Part shown: in pieces, positions 7,581 through 16,441 of the stretch
Layout: each line of letters starts with the position of its first letter
Position numbering within the stretch: the stretch's first letter is position 1
Source: Rhodospirillales bacterium
GTDB taxonomy: Bacteria; Pseudomonadota; Alphaproteobacteria; Rhodospirillales_A; JACZKS01
Direction of reading: 5' to 3'
Length of the DNA stretch: 64,000 nucleotides
NCBI GenBank assembly: GCA_018648445.1
Contig: JABGRG010000009.1
Location: 3,740-67,739, forward strand
Notes under the pieces: generated by a model
What the model was told of the DNA's origin: nothing
Databases searched by the model: none
What the model saw: the letters and a program-made list of their open reading frames with translations, nothing else
Program-made: the position numbers and the translations under genes

Positions 7581-8747
7581 TCAAAGTCGCCGTTCGACGA
7601 GTTCGGTAACCTCTTCGCTTGAGAGAATCAAGGGATTGCTTTTCATGCCGCCCGGATTGCTGGCCGCCACGACCTTGCCGACCTCTTCCGCCGTCATGCC
7701 GAATTCGCCCAGTTTGGCAATGCCGGTGCGCTCGGTCCAATCGGCCAACGTCGCCACCAGACCATCGTCCGTGCCCGAAAGCAACCGGCCAACGCGGGCG
7801 TATTTCGCAAGCGCAATGTTTTCGGGATCGCGTTCTTTCAGGGCGCGGATATTAATTTCGGTGGCCACGGCCAAAAGGGTTCCGCAGACCACGCCGTGAG
7901 GCGCAGGAAAGAAAGCGCCCAGAGGCGAGGCCAGCGCATGAACAGAGCCCAGCCCGGTTTGCGCCAGCGTAATCCCAGACATCAAGGATGCATACGCGAT
8001 ATCGGCCCGCCCGGCGGACGCGCGGGCGCTTTGTCGCCCTGCTTCCTCCCACGCCGCGAAGAAACCGCGCGCGAAGGCTTCCAGACCCGACCACGCAAGC
8101 GCGTCCGTCATGGCGCTGGCTTTGGGCGAAACGTAACCTTCCAGAAGCTGGGTGAATGCGTCCATGCCATTGGCGGAGATCAACGCCTGCGGGCAGGTTT
8201 GCAATAGTTCGGGGTCGACAATGGCGACTTGCGCGACCAATTGATCGTCGCGAAACGACTTCTTGAAACCGGCGGGTCCGCGGGAACTGAGAACCGCGTT
8301 CTTGGTCGCTTCGGTGCCGGTTCCGGCGGTGCTGGGCGCGGCGATGAAGGGTAGCGACGGCCCGTCGTAGGCAATGCCACGCCCGACGCCCTCGATATGA
8401 TCCATCACCGAATTGCCCGTAACCATCAGCCCGGCGATGGCCTTGGCCGCATCCAGCGCGCTGCCGCCGCCCAGCCCGATCACCACATCGATACCGGACC
8501 CGTGGAACTTTGCCACCGCCGCGTCCACCAGATCGGGGGACGGTTCGTCGGCGACGACAACCGTTTCGATTTCCAACGCCTCATTGAGGCTTCGCCAGAC
8601 CGGCAAATCGCGCAGGGACCGCCGCCCCGTCACCACCAGCGCGCGGGTTCCGAAGGCGCGCGCCTCGGTGGACAACGCGTCGATCGCACCTTCACCGAAG
8701 ACAATCCGGGGAAGCCGCGTGGTGGAAAACGGAGCGATTGCAGTCAT
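7581..8747 (-). CDS. Iron-containing alcohol dehydrogenase
   Basis: 388-residue group III (Fe-type) NAD(P)-dependent alcohol dehydrogenase. The nucleotide-binding GLGGGSALDAAK, the loop PSTAGTGTEATKNAV, and metal ligands Asp in NGMDAFTQLLEGY and His in SVHALASPLGA and FPAPHGVV are all present. It would oxidise a hydroxyl of a small alcohol or hydroxyacid, or reduce an aldehyde, in the cytoplasm. It is 18 bp after the ABM gene and 24 bp before larC, so it is part of the racemase-linked operon. That suggests it acts on the racemised hydroxyacid or a product of it. The exact substrate cannot be read from sequence; lactaldehyde reductase and maleylacetate reductase are other members of this family. 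Confidence 0.85.
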   Translation of the reverse strand: MTAIAPFSTTRLPRIVFGEGAIDALSTEARAFGTRALVVTGRRSLRDLPVWRSLNEALEIETVVVADEPSPDLVDAAVAKFHGSGIDVVIGLGGGSALDAAKAIAGLMVTGNSVMDHIEGVGRGIAYDGPSLPFIAAPSTAGTGTEATKNAVLSSRGPAGFKKSFRDDQLVAQVAIVDPELLQTCPQALISANGMDAFTQLLEGYVSPKASAMTDALAWSGLEAFARGFFAAWEEAGRQSARASAGRADIAYASLMSGITLAQTGLGSVHALASPLGAFFPAPHGVVCGTLLAVATEINIRALKERDPENIALAKYARVGRLLSGTDDGLVATLADWTERTGIAKLGEFGMTAEEVGKVVAASNPGGMKSNPLILSSEEVTELVERRL

Positions 8748-8765
8748 TGATTCAGTCGCCTGTGA

Positions 8766-9062
8766 TCAGTCCGCCGGGAACAGACCGTCGTAGAAAACGG
8801 CTTCGCGCGGTTCGGCCATCATATCGGCCACCGCGTCTCGCCATGCGAGGTAATGGGCCGTTTCCTTGTGACCGGCGGCGGCCTCGCCGCTGACATAGGC
8901 TTCGTAAAGAACGAATTTGGTCGGGTCTTCCGAATCTTGCAAAACATCGAAGCGCCGGTTCCCGGCTTCCTCGATGGACCCCACATGATTTGCCCGGCTG
9001 GCCTCGATAAAATCGTCGACGCACTCGGGTTTGACTTTGACATGCACAAGCGTGACGTACAT
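8766..9062 (-). CDS. ABM-domain protein (LsrG-like antibiotic biosynthesis monooxygenase fold)
   Basis: 98 residues from ATG at 9062, preceded by GGGGGAA at good spacing; the frame extends further upstream but without similarity. It matches the small dimeric ABM ferredoxin-like fold: YVTLVHVKVKPECVDDFIEA at the start, then NHVGSIEEAGNRRFDVLQ, then DPTKFVLYEAYVS and HKETAHYLAWRD. Relatives include LsrG (isomerising phosphorylated AI-2) and quinol monooxygenases. In sugar-acid operons such proteins often act as isomerases or mutarotase-like helpers. It lies between a Gfo/Idh/MocA dehydrogenase and an Fe-dehydrogenase in the racemase-linked operon. Confidence 0.8.
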   Translation of the reverse strand: MYVTLVHVKVKPECVDDFIEASRANHVGSIEEAGNRRFDVLQDSEDPTKFVLYEAYVSGEAAAGHKETAHYLAWRDAVADMMAEPREAVFYDGLFPAD

Positions 9063-9111
9063 GGCGTTCCCCCATTTATTTTTGAAGGCGCGGATATTTG
9101 CAGCTTCGCGC

Positions 9112-10299
9112 TTAAATGTCGAGGGTCGCATCCACCCAGACGCTGCCCTCGGCGCTTGATTTTAGTGCGGCCTCGACGAATTTCATGCCGAGTGCGCCGT
9201 CCTCCACCGTGGCAAACGAGAAGGCCAGCGGGTCGGGTTCACGGCCCAGAATGCGCGCCGAGATGACATCCGCCACTTCGGTGTAGATGTTGGCGAAGGC
9301 TTCGATGACGCCTTCGGGGTGGCCCGGTTTCAGGCGGGTCACGCGATCGGCCGCCATGCTCAAATCGGCATTTCCGGCGAGGATTTTGCGCGGCGGCTCG
9401 CGATGGGGCATGAAATCCAGCTCGCCCGGGCGTTCTTGGTTCCACTCCATCCCGGCCTTGGTTCCGAACACCCGCAGACGCAACGGGTTGGCGTAGCCGG
9501 TAGCGAGCTTGCTGGCCCACAGCATCCCGCGCGCGCCGTTCTCGAAGCGCAACAGGATGTTGTTGTTGTCATCCAGTTGTCCGCCGGGAACGAAGGTCGA
9601 GATATCGGCGCACACTTCGGTCAGGCGAAGCCCCGTCACGAAAGAGGCCAGATGCTGGGCGTGGGTGCCGATATCGGCGATGCAGCCACCCGCTCCGGAG
9701 CGGGCCGGATCGCGCCGCCACGCATCGCGCGGTGAAGCCGCGTCTTCGGTCAGATCAACCCAGCTTTGCTGCGGATACTCGACCTGAACCAGACGGATAT
9801 CGCCCAACGCGCCGCTTGTCGCCAGTTCGCGCGCGTGGCGCACCAGCGCATAGCCCGCATAGGCATGAGTCAACGCAAACACCAGACCCGAGCGCCGCAC
9901 GCGCGCCACCAGATCAAGGGCGTCTTCCATGGTGTGGGTCAGCGGCTTGTCGCAAATCACGTGTACGCCCGTATCCAGAAACGCCAGCGTCGGGCCGTGG
10001 TGCAGATCGTTGGGGGTGACGATGGCGACGACCTCGATGCCGTCCTCGCGGGCGGCTTCCGCGCGCGCCATTTCGGCAAAGTCCTTGTAGGCCCGTTCGG
10101 GCGCGATCCCGACGTCGGCGGCCGACGCCGCACCACGTTCCGGGTCCGACGACAAAGCGCCTGCCACCAGCTCGTAGCGGTCATCCAGCCGCGCAGCCAT
10201 GCGATGGGACGATCCGATAAACGATCCCGCGCCGCCGCCAACCATGCCCAGACGCAACCGCCGGCCCAATCCCCCAAATCCTTCAGCCTGAATGGTCAT
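9112..10299 (-). CDS. Gfo/Idh/MocA family NAD(P)-dependent oxidoreductase
   Basis: 395 residues from ATG at 10299, with AGGAG six bases upstream. The N-terminal Rossmann domain has GMVGGGAGSFIG, then VTPNDLHHGPTL and the catalytic Lys in CDKPLTHT. The C-terminal domain carries GGCIADIGTHAQHLASFVTG, where the usual GGG..DiG.H motif supplies the active-site Asp and His, and NNNILLRFENGARG. Members oxidise sugar or inositol hydroxyls. The start lies two bases after the stop of the MFS transporter gene, so transport and oxidation are coupled. It is probably the first catabolic enzyme for the imported compound. Confidence 0.88.
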   Translation of the reverse strand: MTIQAEGFGGLGRRLRLGMVGGGAGSFIGSSHRMAARLDDRYELVAGALSSDPERGAASAADVGIAPERAYKDFAEMARAEAAREDGIEVVAIVTPNDLHHGPTLAFLDTGVHVICDKPLTHTMEDALDLVARVRRSGLVFALTHAYAGYALVRHARELATSGALGDIRLVQVEYPQQSWVDLTEDAASPRDAWRRDPARSGAGGCIADIGTHAQHLASFVTGLRLTEVCADISTFVPGGQLDDNNNILLRFENGARGMLWASKLATGYANPLRLRVFGTKAGMEWNQERPGELDFMPHREPPRKILAGNADLSMAADRVTRLKPGHPEGVIEAFANIYTEVADVISARILGREPDPLAFSFATVEDGALGMKFVEAALKSSAEGSVWVDATLDI

Positions 10300-10301
10300 G
10301 G

Positions 10302-11603
10302 TTAACTCCTTTCGACCTGTTTGCAGTTGGTCTCGCGGGTCAAAACCGCTGCGAGGCAGGCAACCACGCCCGCCGCGATCAAGACGAGAAGCGCAGTTTT
10401 GAAATTTTCCACCGAGTAGATTCGCGCGCCCTCCACCATGCGGCCATCCCAGCCCAAATCCAGCAAGGCCCCGATCAGGGGCTGGAAGCACGCACTGGTT
10501 CCCATGACGGCCATGTTAACGAAACTAACGGATGTCGCCGCAACATGCTTGCCGTTGTTCTCTCGCCCCGTGGCGAAACAAAGGACCATGGCGCCTGAAA
10601 AAATGCCGTGAATCAACAGCAATCCCTGAACCGCGATCAGCGGCAGACCCGGCAGATAAAGGGCGCACGAAAGCGTTGCCAGACCGCCAATGCCGCCCAC
10701 AAGCATGGGCGCTTTCCGTCGCCCCATCCGATCGGAAACCCACCCTGCCAACGGCGCGCCGATGGCCCAGCCAACCAGCATCAACGTGGCCGTCAGCGCC
10801 GCTGCCGGGCGGCTAAGTCCGTAGGTTGCCATCATATAAGGCACGCACCACAATCCGCCAAATGCCAGCACCGACACCCCCAGCATTCCGCCGAAAAGGC
10901 CGCAGGTCCAGCTTTGGCTGTTGGCCAACACTTCCTTCAACCCGCGAACGATCCCGGTTTTACCCGCGGGCGCGTCGCCCCCGTAAGAACGCGTGGTGCG
11001 CGGCACAAAAAACCAGATCAGAACGGCCAGAATGACAGCGCCGATGGCCGCCGAGCCCATGGTGGTCCGCCATCCGGCCACGTCGATCATTTGGGCCAGC
11101 GGCGCTTGTCCCCCGATCCCGCCGGCCATGCCGATCAACAGTGTGAAACCGGTAATCTGGGCGAACCGGCTGGCCGGAAGCATCTGGCCGCAAATTTGCA
11201 GCGTTCCGAGCCAGGCAACACCCGCCCCCGCGCCCACCAGAAACCGTCCCGCGTAAGCCAGCTGGACGTTCGGCGCAACGGCGAACAAAAGACTGCCCGC
11301 CCCGCACAGCAGGGCAGCCGCCGCCAGCATCCTTCGTGGCCCGTAGCGGTCAATCAAAACCCCAAAGGGGATTTGCAAACTGGCGTAGGCGTAAAAGTAA
11401 AAAGCGGTCAGATTGCCGAGGATGGCCCCCGAAACCTGAAAATCGGACATCAGGTCGGTGACCATGACGCTGGGCGCCACCCGCTGGAAATACCCGTAAC
11501 AATAAAAAAGCGCGCCCAGGAACCAGGCGAACCACGCCATGGGGGTTGCGGTTATCTCGACCGACCCCGCTTTCGTTTCTTGTTTTGTCATGCCTGTTTT
11601 CAT
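10302..11603 (-). CDS. MFS transporter
   Basis: 433 residues with about 12 predicted membrane spans. The MFS A-motif-like GVLIDRYGPRRM lies between spans 2 and 3, and the matching GWVSDRMGRRKAPM between spans 8 and 9. First gene of the leftward operon that continues with Gfo/Idh/MocA dehydrogenase, ABM protein, Fe-dehydrogenase and larC-E-B, so it probably imports the substrate of that pathway. ATG at 11603 or at 11591 may be the true start; neither has a strong ribosome-binding site. Divergent from the N-formylglutamate amidohydrolase gene across about 104 bp. Confidence 0.88.
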   Translation of the reverse strand: MKTGMTKQETKAGSVEITATPMAWFAWFLGALFYCYGYFQRVAPSVMVTDLMSDFQVSGAILGNLTAFYFYAYASLQIPFGVLIDRYGPRRMLAAAALLCGAGSLLFAVAPNVQLAYAGRFLVGAGAGVAWLGTLQICGQMLPASRFAQITGFTLLIGMAGGIGGQAPLAQMIDVAGWRTTMGSAAIGAVILAVLIWFFVPRTTRSYGGDAPAGKTGIVRGLKEVLANSQSWTCGLFGGMLGVSVLAFGGLWCVPYMMATYGLSRPAAALTATLMLVGWAIGAPLAGWVSDRMGRRKAPMLVGGIGGLATLSCALYLPGLPLIAVQGLLLIHGIFSGAMVLCFATGRENNGKHVAATSVSFVNMAVMGTSACFQPLIGALLDLGWDGRMVEGARIYSVENFKTALLVLIAAGVVACLAAVLTRETNCKQVERS

Positions 11604-11707
11604 CCCTGCCGCGTCGTTTATCGGGCATTGTGCGGGCGCATGAAAGCCCTATATCAGGATTTTGGCATTTGACATTGGGGGCCAAGCCCGTCAAAAGGTG
11701 CGCCGCA

Positions 11708-12502
11708 ATGGACGCTACAAACCCAGCCTTAACCGATTTTCCCCCGCTTCTTGAAGCGAATGATCCGCCGGTTTTCGAGGCGCTCAATCGCCGGGGAAAA
11801 GCGCCGGTCTTTCTTCTGTGCTGTCATGCAGGCAGGGGCATCCCGCGCGAGCTGGGCGATCTTGGTTTGAACGCGCGCGATCAAACCCGTCATATATCGT
11901 GGGATATCGGCGCTGCCGAGGTTACCCGCAACCTGTCGAAACTTTTGGACGCTCCGGCGATGCTGGCCAATTATTCGCGGCTGGTGATCGACCTGAACCG
12001 CCTTCCCGGCGCCTTCGATTCCATTCCGGGGGTCAGCGACAAAACCAGAATTCCGGGAAACGGGGGCCTGAAAGATAGCGACCGCACACGGCGGCTGGAC
12101 GGAATATTCTGGCCCTACCACAGCGCGACGGCCGATGCCTACGCCGAACATTGTGAACGCATCGCCGACGCGGCCATGGTGACGATTCATTCCTTCACTC
12201 CGCGCCTGAACGGCGGTACCCTTCGTCATTGGGAGGCGGGTATCCTGTGGAACCGTGATGCGCGGCTGGCGCGGCCCATGATCGACTACCTGCGCAACAA
12301 GGCAGGGGTCTGCGTCGGCGAAAACGAGCCGTACTCGGGACAAAAACACGGATTCTCGCTTGATTATCACGCCGGAGACGCGGGACGCCCCCATCTGGCG
12401 ATAGAGGTCCGGCAGGACCTGATCAGTACGCCCGAGGGGGCCGCGCGTTGGTCAAAGCTTCTGGCCGACGCTTTTTCAGAGGTGCTTCGCGCCGACGGTT
12501 AA
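11708..12502 (+). CDS. N-formylglutamate amidohydrolase family protein
   Basis: 264 residues from ATG at 11708. It has the FGase family pattern: PVFLLCCHAGRGIPRELGDLG with the zinc-ligand region HAGR, ARDQTRHISWDIGAAEVTRNLS, YSRLVIDLNR, VTIHSFTPRLNG and GFSLDYHAGDAGRPHLAIEVRQDL. In histidine degradation the enzyme splits N-formylglutamate, but no hut gene is nearby, so another N-acyl or amide substrate is likely. The stop is 19 bp before a YbdK-type ligase gene, forming a two-gene unit of an amidohydrolase and an amide-forming ligase. Confidence 0.85.
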   Translation: MDATNPALTDFPPLLEANDPPVFEALNRRGKAPVFLLCCHAGRGIPRELGDLGLNARDQTRHISWDIGAAEVTRNLSKLLDAPAMLANYSRLVIDLNRLPGAFDSIPGVSDKTRIPGNGGLKDSDRTRRLDGIFWPYHSATADAYAEHCERIADAAMVTIHSFTPRLNGGTLRHWEAGILWNRDARLARPMIDYLRNKAGVCVGENEPYSGQKHGFSLDYHAGDAGRPHLAIEVRQDLISTPEGAARWSKLLADAFSEVLRADG

Positions 12503-12521
12503 GTATGAGGAGCGCGCGGCC

Positions 12522-13658
12522 ATGCCGTCCACCGATCCCCGGTTCACTGTCGGCATCGAGGAAGAATACCTGCTGGTTGATCGCGAAACCCGCGAGCTTG
12601 TGGACGATCCCCCCGATGCCATGATCGAAGCCTGCCGGTCGCAATTGAAGGATCTGGTCCGCCCCGAGTTTCTCAGATCGCAGATCGAGGTCGGGACGCG
12701 GGTCTGCCGAACCATAGGGCAAGCCCGCGACGATCTGGCGTGGCTACGCAAAACCGTGGCCGAGGAAGCGGCCAAGTACGGGCTGGCGCCCATCGCCGCC
12801 TCGACCCACCCGTTCTCGGAGTGGCAGCAACAACAGCATTCCGACCATGAGCGCTATCATGTTCTGGCGCGCGACCTTCAGGCCGTGGCCCGCCGCCTGC
12901 TCATATGCGGCATGCATGTGCATGTCGGTATAGACGACGACGATCTGCGCATCGATTTGATAAATCAGGCCGGGTATTTTCTGCCCCACCTTCTGGCACT
13001 CAGCACGTCGTCGCCGTTTTGGCGGGGTGTGGATACGGGCCTTAAGTCTTACCGTTTAAGCGTCTTCAACGAATTGCCGCGCACCGGACTTCCCGAACAA
13101 TTCGATTCCTTCGGCGAATACCAGCGCCACGTAAACATTTTAACCAAAGCGGGCCTGATCAAGGACGCCTCCATGCTGTGGTGGGATATCCGCGCCAGCA
13201 CCAAGTTCCCGACGATTGAGATGCGGATTACCGACGTTTGCACCTATCTTGAGGACGCCATCGCCATCGCCGCATTGTTCACCTGCATCATCCGCATGCT
13301 GTATCGGCTGCGCCGCGACAATCGGCGCTGGCGCATCTACGCACCCATGCTGATCAACGAAAACCGCTGGCGGGCGCAAAGGTACGGTCTGGACGAGGGG
13401 TTGGTCGACTTCGGGAAAGGACAGATCGTTCCGTTCGAGGATTTGTTCGAGGAATTGATCGATATGGTGCGCGAGGACGGCGAGGCATTGGGGTGCCTTG
13501 AGGAACTTCGCCTGAACCGCACCATTGCCAAGCGCGGAACCAGCGCACACCGCCAGCTTGCCGCCTACTACAAGGTTATCGACGAGGGCGGCGAACCCAA
13601 AGACGCGTTAAAGGCCGTCGTTGACGGGTTGATCGAGGATACCCTCGTCGGTCTTTAG
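12522..13658 (+). CDS. Carboxylate-amine ligase of the YbdK/GCS2 family
   Basis: 378-residue member of the glutamate-cysteine ligase family 2 (YbdK). VGIEEEYLLVD near the start and QIEVGTRVC carry the acidic metal-binding residues. MHVHVGIDD, HLLALSTSSPFWRG, SYRLSVFNELPRTG and RASTKFPTIEMRITDVC are hallmark segments. The family forms an amide between a carboxylate (usually glutamate) and an amine with ATP. YbdK itself has only weak glutamate-cysteine ligase activity, so the substrate is open. It lies 19 bp after the amidohydrolase, and its stop is 5 bp from the end of the convergent receiver/Hpt gene. Confidence 0.88.
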   Translation: MPSTDPRFTVGIEEEYLLVDRETRELVDDPPDAMIEACRSQLKDLVRPEFLRSQIEVGTRVCRTIGQARDDLAWLRKTVAEEAAKYGLAPIAASTHPFSEWQQQQHSDHERYHVLARDLQAVARRLLICGMHVHVGIDDDDLRIDLINQAGYFLPHLLALSTSSPFWRGVDTGLKSYRLSVFNELPRTGLPEQFDSFGEYQRHVNILTKAGLIKDASMLWWDIRASTKFPTIEMRITDVCTYLEDAIAIAALFTCIIRMLYRLRRDNRRWRIYAPMLINENRWRAQRYGLDEGLVDFGKGQIVPFEDLFEELIDMVREDGEALGCLEELRLNRTIAKRGTSAHRQLAAYYKVIDEGGEPKDALKAVVDGLIEDTLVGL

Positions 13659-13662
13659 GGAA

Positions 13663-14727
13663 TTACGATACGGTCAATTGCTTTTCGATGGCGGCGTCCA
13701 GGGATTTGCGCAAATCCCTGCCGACCTGACCGCCGTCGCCCGCGATCTTCTCGCGCAAAACGGCGCGCATGACATCAACGTGCGCCTTAACGATTTCGAC
13801 GGCATTGTCGCCAATCCGGCACTCGCTGCCGGTCACTTCATAGAGCCTTTTGCCGAACACCGAAATCAGCGGATAGCCGAAGGTTCCGCCCTGGCCGCGA
13901 AGTTCATGGGCCAACAGATTGATCTCTCCAAAATAGCCGCGCCGCAGATCCCTTTCCTGCTCAAGAGCCTGAGCGCACAGCTTGGACAACTTGGCCAGAT
14001 ATTTTCCCGCCCACTCGGTAAAATCGAGGGCCGCTCGTTCCAGCGAGGCTTCGGCCTCTTCCAAGAGATCAGCCGGTATTTCCCCTGAGCCTCCGCCGGC
14101 CACGCCGCCAACCTTGTCCCTCAGGGCGTTGGGCAGAACGAATTTCCAAACATCGCTCGGTCCCTCGGGTTTTACGATCCGATCCGCCGAGTAAACCAAT
14201 GTAATATCGCTATCCCTCGTGACACGCTGTTCTTCTCCGGGGGAGCCGACATCGCGGCGGCGGCGGTCGGGGCCGAAATACTCGCGCGACGTGATAAAGG
14301 GGCGCGGGTAGTCGATAACTTCCAGGATGTGCTTGTAAACAGTCTCGATGGCGAACGGCTTGGCCAGAAATTCTGTCGTTCCGAGATCGCGGGCCTGAGA
14401 AACATAATTGCTGTCGGCGGCCCCGGACAACATGATAAACGGCATGAAGCGGTTCGGTGAATCCTTGGACGAACGAAGCCACCGCAAAAGCAGAAGCCCG
14501 TCGATGGGCGCCATCACCAAATCGGAAATCACGATGTCGGCGGTGGGCAGACCGGGTATCATCTGGCCGCCGGGAACTTTAAGCATTTCAACGGCCTCGG
14601 TACCGTTGCTCGCAACCTCCACATGCCCCACCCTGAAGTGCGTGAGGGTGTCACGGAACATATTTCGGACGAACCGGTTGTCTTCAACGAGAAGAATGCG
14701 AATCCGGCTGAGATCGTAAACGGCCAC
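13663..14727 (-). CDS. Receiver domain protein with Hpt-like C-terminal domain
   Basis: 354 residues from GTG at 14727, preceded by TAGGAG. Residues 8-140 are a CheY-like receiver with acidic pair Glu15/Asp16, phospho-acceptor Asp69 (VISDLVM), Ser101 and Lys123 (FLAKPF). A linker with DRRRRD and a Gly-rich stretch follows. Residues about 220-350 are helical and include INLLAHELRGQGGTFGYPL, where His274 matches the Hpt phosphorylation motif H-x-L-K/R-G. The protein could pass phosphate between its own domains or to another regulator. No cognate kinase is adjacent. Confidence 0.8.
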   Translation of the reverse strand: MAVYDLSRIRILLVEDNRFVRNMFRDTLTHFRVGHVEVASNGTEAVEMLKVPGGQMIPGLPTADIVISDLVMAPIDGLLLLRWLRSSKDSPNRFMPFIMLSGAADSNYVSQARDLGTTEFLAKPFAIETVYKHILEVIDYPRPFITSREYFGPDRRRRDVGSPGEEQRVTRDSDITLVYSADRIVKPEGPSDVWKFVLPNALRDKVGGVAGGGSGEIPADLLEEAEASLERAALDFTEWAGKYLAKLSKLCAQALEQERDLRRGYFGEINLLAHELRGQGGTFGYPLISVFGKRLYEVTGSECRIGDNAVEIVKAHVDVMRAVLREKIAGDGGQVGRDLRKSLDAAIEKQLTVS

Positions 14728-14948
14728 TCAAAACTCCTACCAATGTCGCGCGCAGGCAGACCCTATAAGGATTTTCTGGGTCTGGCAAATCTACAATGCA
14801 ACCTGATGGTTAACGTCAGGTTATGCATCCAACCGTTTCTCCTTTTTTCGCACTTGCGCCATGCCGCGTTGGCCGATTATGGTCCGGCGTTCCGGCGAAT
14901 CTTCTCGGACAAGTATACGCTCACACGCGACAATGAAAGGAATTAGAT

Positions 14949-15191
14949 ATGGCGGAAGTAGGCGGCATCGCGGCGGACAGGCTTCGTTCATTTGTCGAGC
15001 GGGTCGAACGCCTGGAAGAAGAAAAAGCCGCACTCAGCGCCGACGTTAAGGACATCTACGCCGAAGCAAAAGGCAGCGGATTTGACGTCAAAACGATCCG
15101 CCAAATCGTCCGCCTGCGCAAAATGGATCAGACCGACCGCGACGAACAAGAAGCACTGCTCGACCTCTATAAGCGGGTCCTGGATCTTTAG
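14949..15191 (+). CDS. gapR: GapR family nucleoid-associated protein (DUF2312)
   Basis: 80 residues, typical of GapR (DUF2312). The N-terminal ADRLRSFVERVERLEEEKAA is a coiled coil, followed by KDIYAEAKGSGFDVKTIRQI, which forms the DNA-binding part, then VRLRKMDQTDRDEQEALLD. In Caulobacter the tetramer clamps over-twisted, AT-rich DNA ahead of replication and transcription forks. It is monocistronic, with a 221-bp upstream region containing one GANTC site (GAATC near 14897). Its stop overlaps the cysC stop by four bases on the opposite strand. Confidence 0.93.
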   Translation: MAEVGGIAADRLRSFVERVERLEEEKAALSADVKDIYAEAKGSGFDVKTIRQIVRLRKMDQTDRDEQEALLDLYKRVLDL

Positions 15192-15799
15192 ACCGCGGAT
15201 GTAACCGCGAAATTACTTTCGACATAACTTTCCAGAACTGCCAGGCATTCGTTGATCGACTGGCTACCGGTCTCGACAACCAGTTCAGCATTGCCGGGTT
15301 CCTCATAGGGCGCCGATATCCCTGTAAAATCAGGGATTTCACCGGCGCGGGCCTTTTTATAAAGCCCCTTCGGATCGCGCGCCTCGCAGGTATTCAGATC
15401 GGCCTTGATGAATACCTCGTGAAAGGCCTCTCCACTAGCCGCCCGTGCGCCATCACGGTCTGCCCGGTAAGGTGAAATAAAGGCCGAAATGGCCAAAATC
15501 CCGGCGCGGCTGAACAACGCCGCCACCTCGCCGACGCGTCGAATATGTTCGTTGCGGTCTTGCGGCGAAAAACCGAGATCGGCACTGAGCCCATAACGAA
15601 TGTTGTCACCGTCCAACACGTAAACCTGACATCCGCGAGCAAACAAGCGCTGCTCCAATTCGAACGCAAGGGTCGATTTGCCCGACCCCGACAGGCCGGT
15701 GAACCACAACACTCCGCCCTTATGTCTGTTTGACTTCCACCGGTCCTCGGGTGGAACGCGATGGGCGACGGCGGTGATGTTGGACGACTTTACGCTCAT
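15188..15799 (-). CDS. cysC: Adenylylsulfate (APS) kinase
   Basis: 203-residue APS kinase that phosphorylates adenosine 5'-phosphosulfate to PAPS with ATP. The P-loop GLSGSGKST is near residue 35, and YVLDGDNIRYGL, RNEHIRRVGEVA, SAFISPYRADRD and the lid region KKARAGEIPDFTGISAPYE are family signatures. It stands alone, without cysD/cysN here. It follows the MLA-type lipoprotein gene by 30 bp on the same strand and could be read from that operon, though it may have its own promoter. PAPS may serve sulfation as well as assimilation. Confidence 0.92.
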   Translation of the reverse strand: MSVKSSNITAVAHRVPPEDRWKSNRHKGGVLWFTGLSGSGKSTLAFELEQRLFARGCQVYVLDGDNIRYGLSADLGFSPQDRNEHIRRVGEVAALFSRAGILAISAFISPYRADRDGARAASGEAFHEVFIKADLNTCEARDPKGLYKKARAGEIPDFTGISAPYEEPGNAELVVETGSQSINECLAVLESYVESNFAVTSAV

Positions 15800-15829
15800 T
15801 CGTAATTCTTCTCTCCTGGACTGTCGTCT

Positions 15830-16441
15830 CTAAATTCGTGAAATGTCGGCAACAAAGGCGGCAAATATTTTCCCCAGTCCCAAGTTTATTCCACTAACTG
15901 CCGCGGCAATGTCCGCTCCTGCGGTTTCGCCTTCCGTACGATAGGTCTTGACCAGCAGAAGCCGGTCCTCACGCCGGTCACGTAATGCAATTTCCAGAGC
16001 AATCACGACCTTCGACGGCGTTCCGCGAACTTGTTCCAGCCGCTTGATTTTGCCGGTCAGAATGAAGTCGGGCTCGAGACGCATTTCCGGCGTGATCACG
16101 GTTTTCGCGACGCCCGCCTGCCGCAGATAGGAAACCAGTTCGTCGCGCAGCATCACGGTCGGGGAGTCGGTCCAGAAGTGGTAGTGGTATTCGTTGGCTT
16201 CCAACGGTCGAGCCGCCTCGCTGTAGACGATTGGCCTGCCGGCGGTCAATCCGTCGGCCAAAAGGCGCGCCACTTCGAGGGTCCCGGCCAAAGGCGGATT
16301 TGCGAGCGCCTTCCCCGACATTTGCACGTGCAGGCGATAGAAATGATCCTGCGGAACCGGCGGCTGCGCGCAGGAAGCCAGCAACATCACGAACAATGCG
16401 CCAAAAAACAGTCTGGTCGTTTTCACCGCAGTTCCCCCCAT
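15830..16441 (-). CDS. ABC-type transport auxiliary lipoprotein (PqiC-like) of the MLA operon
   Basis: 203 residues. The lipobox LLASC near residue 23 predicts an outer- or inner-membrane lipoprotein. The remainder matches the ABC-transport auxiliary component family (PqiC/YmbA type): FYRLHVQ, VARLLADGLTAGRPIVYSE, EYHYHFWTDSPTVMLRDEL, TGKIKRLEQV and a Leu-rich end. Such lipoproteins work with MCE proteins in moving lipids across the envelope. The ATG abuts the mlaD stop. An alternative GTG at 16426, which has GGGGGGAA ahead of it, would shorten the signal peptide to a more usual length. Confidence 0.82.
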   Translation of the reverse strand: MGGTAVKTTRLFFGALFVMLLASCAQPPVPQDHFYRLHVQMSGKALANPPLAGTLEVARLLADGLTAGRPIVYSEAARPLEANEYHYHFWTDSPTVMLRDELVSYLRQAGVAKTVITPEMRLEPDFILTGKIKRLEQVRGTPSKVVIALEIALRDRREDRLLLVKTYRTEGETAGADIAAAVSGINLGLGKIFAAFVADISRI

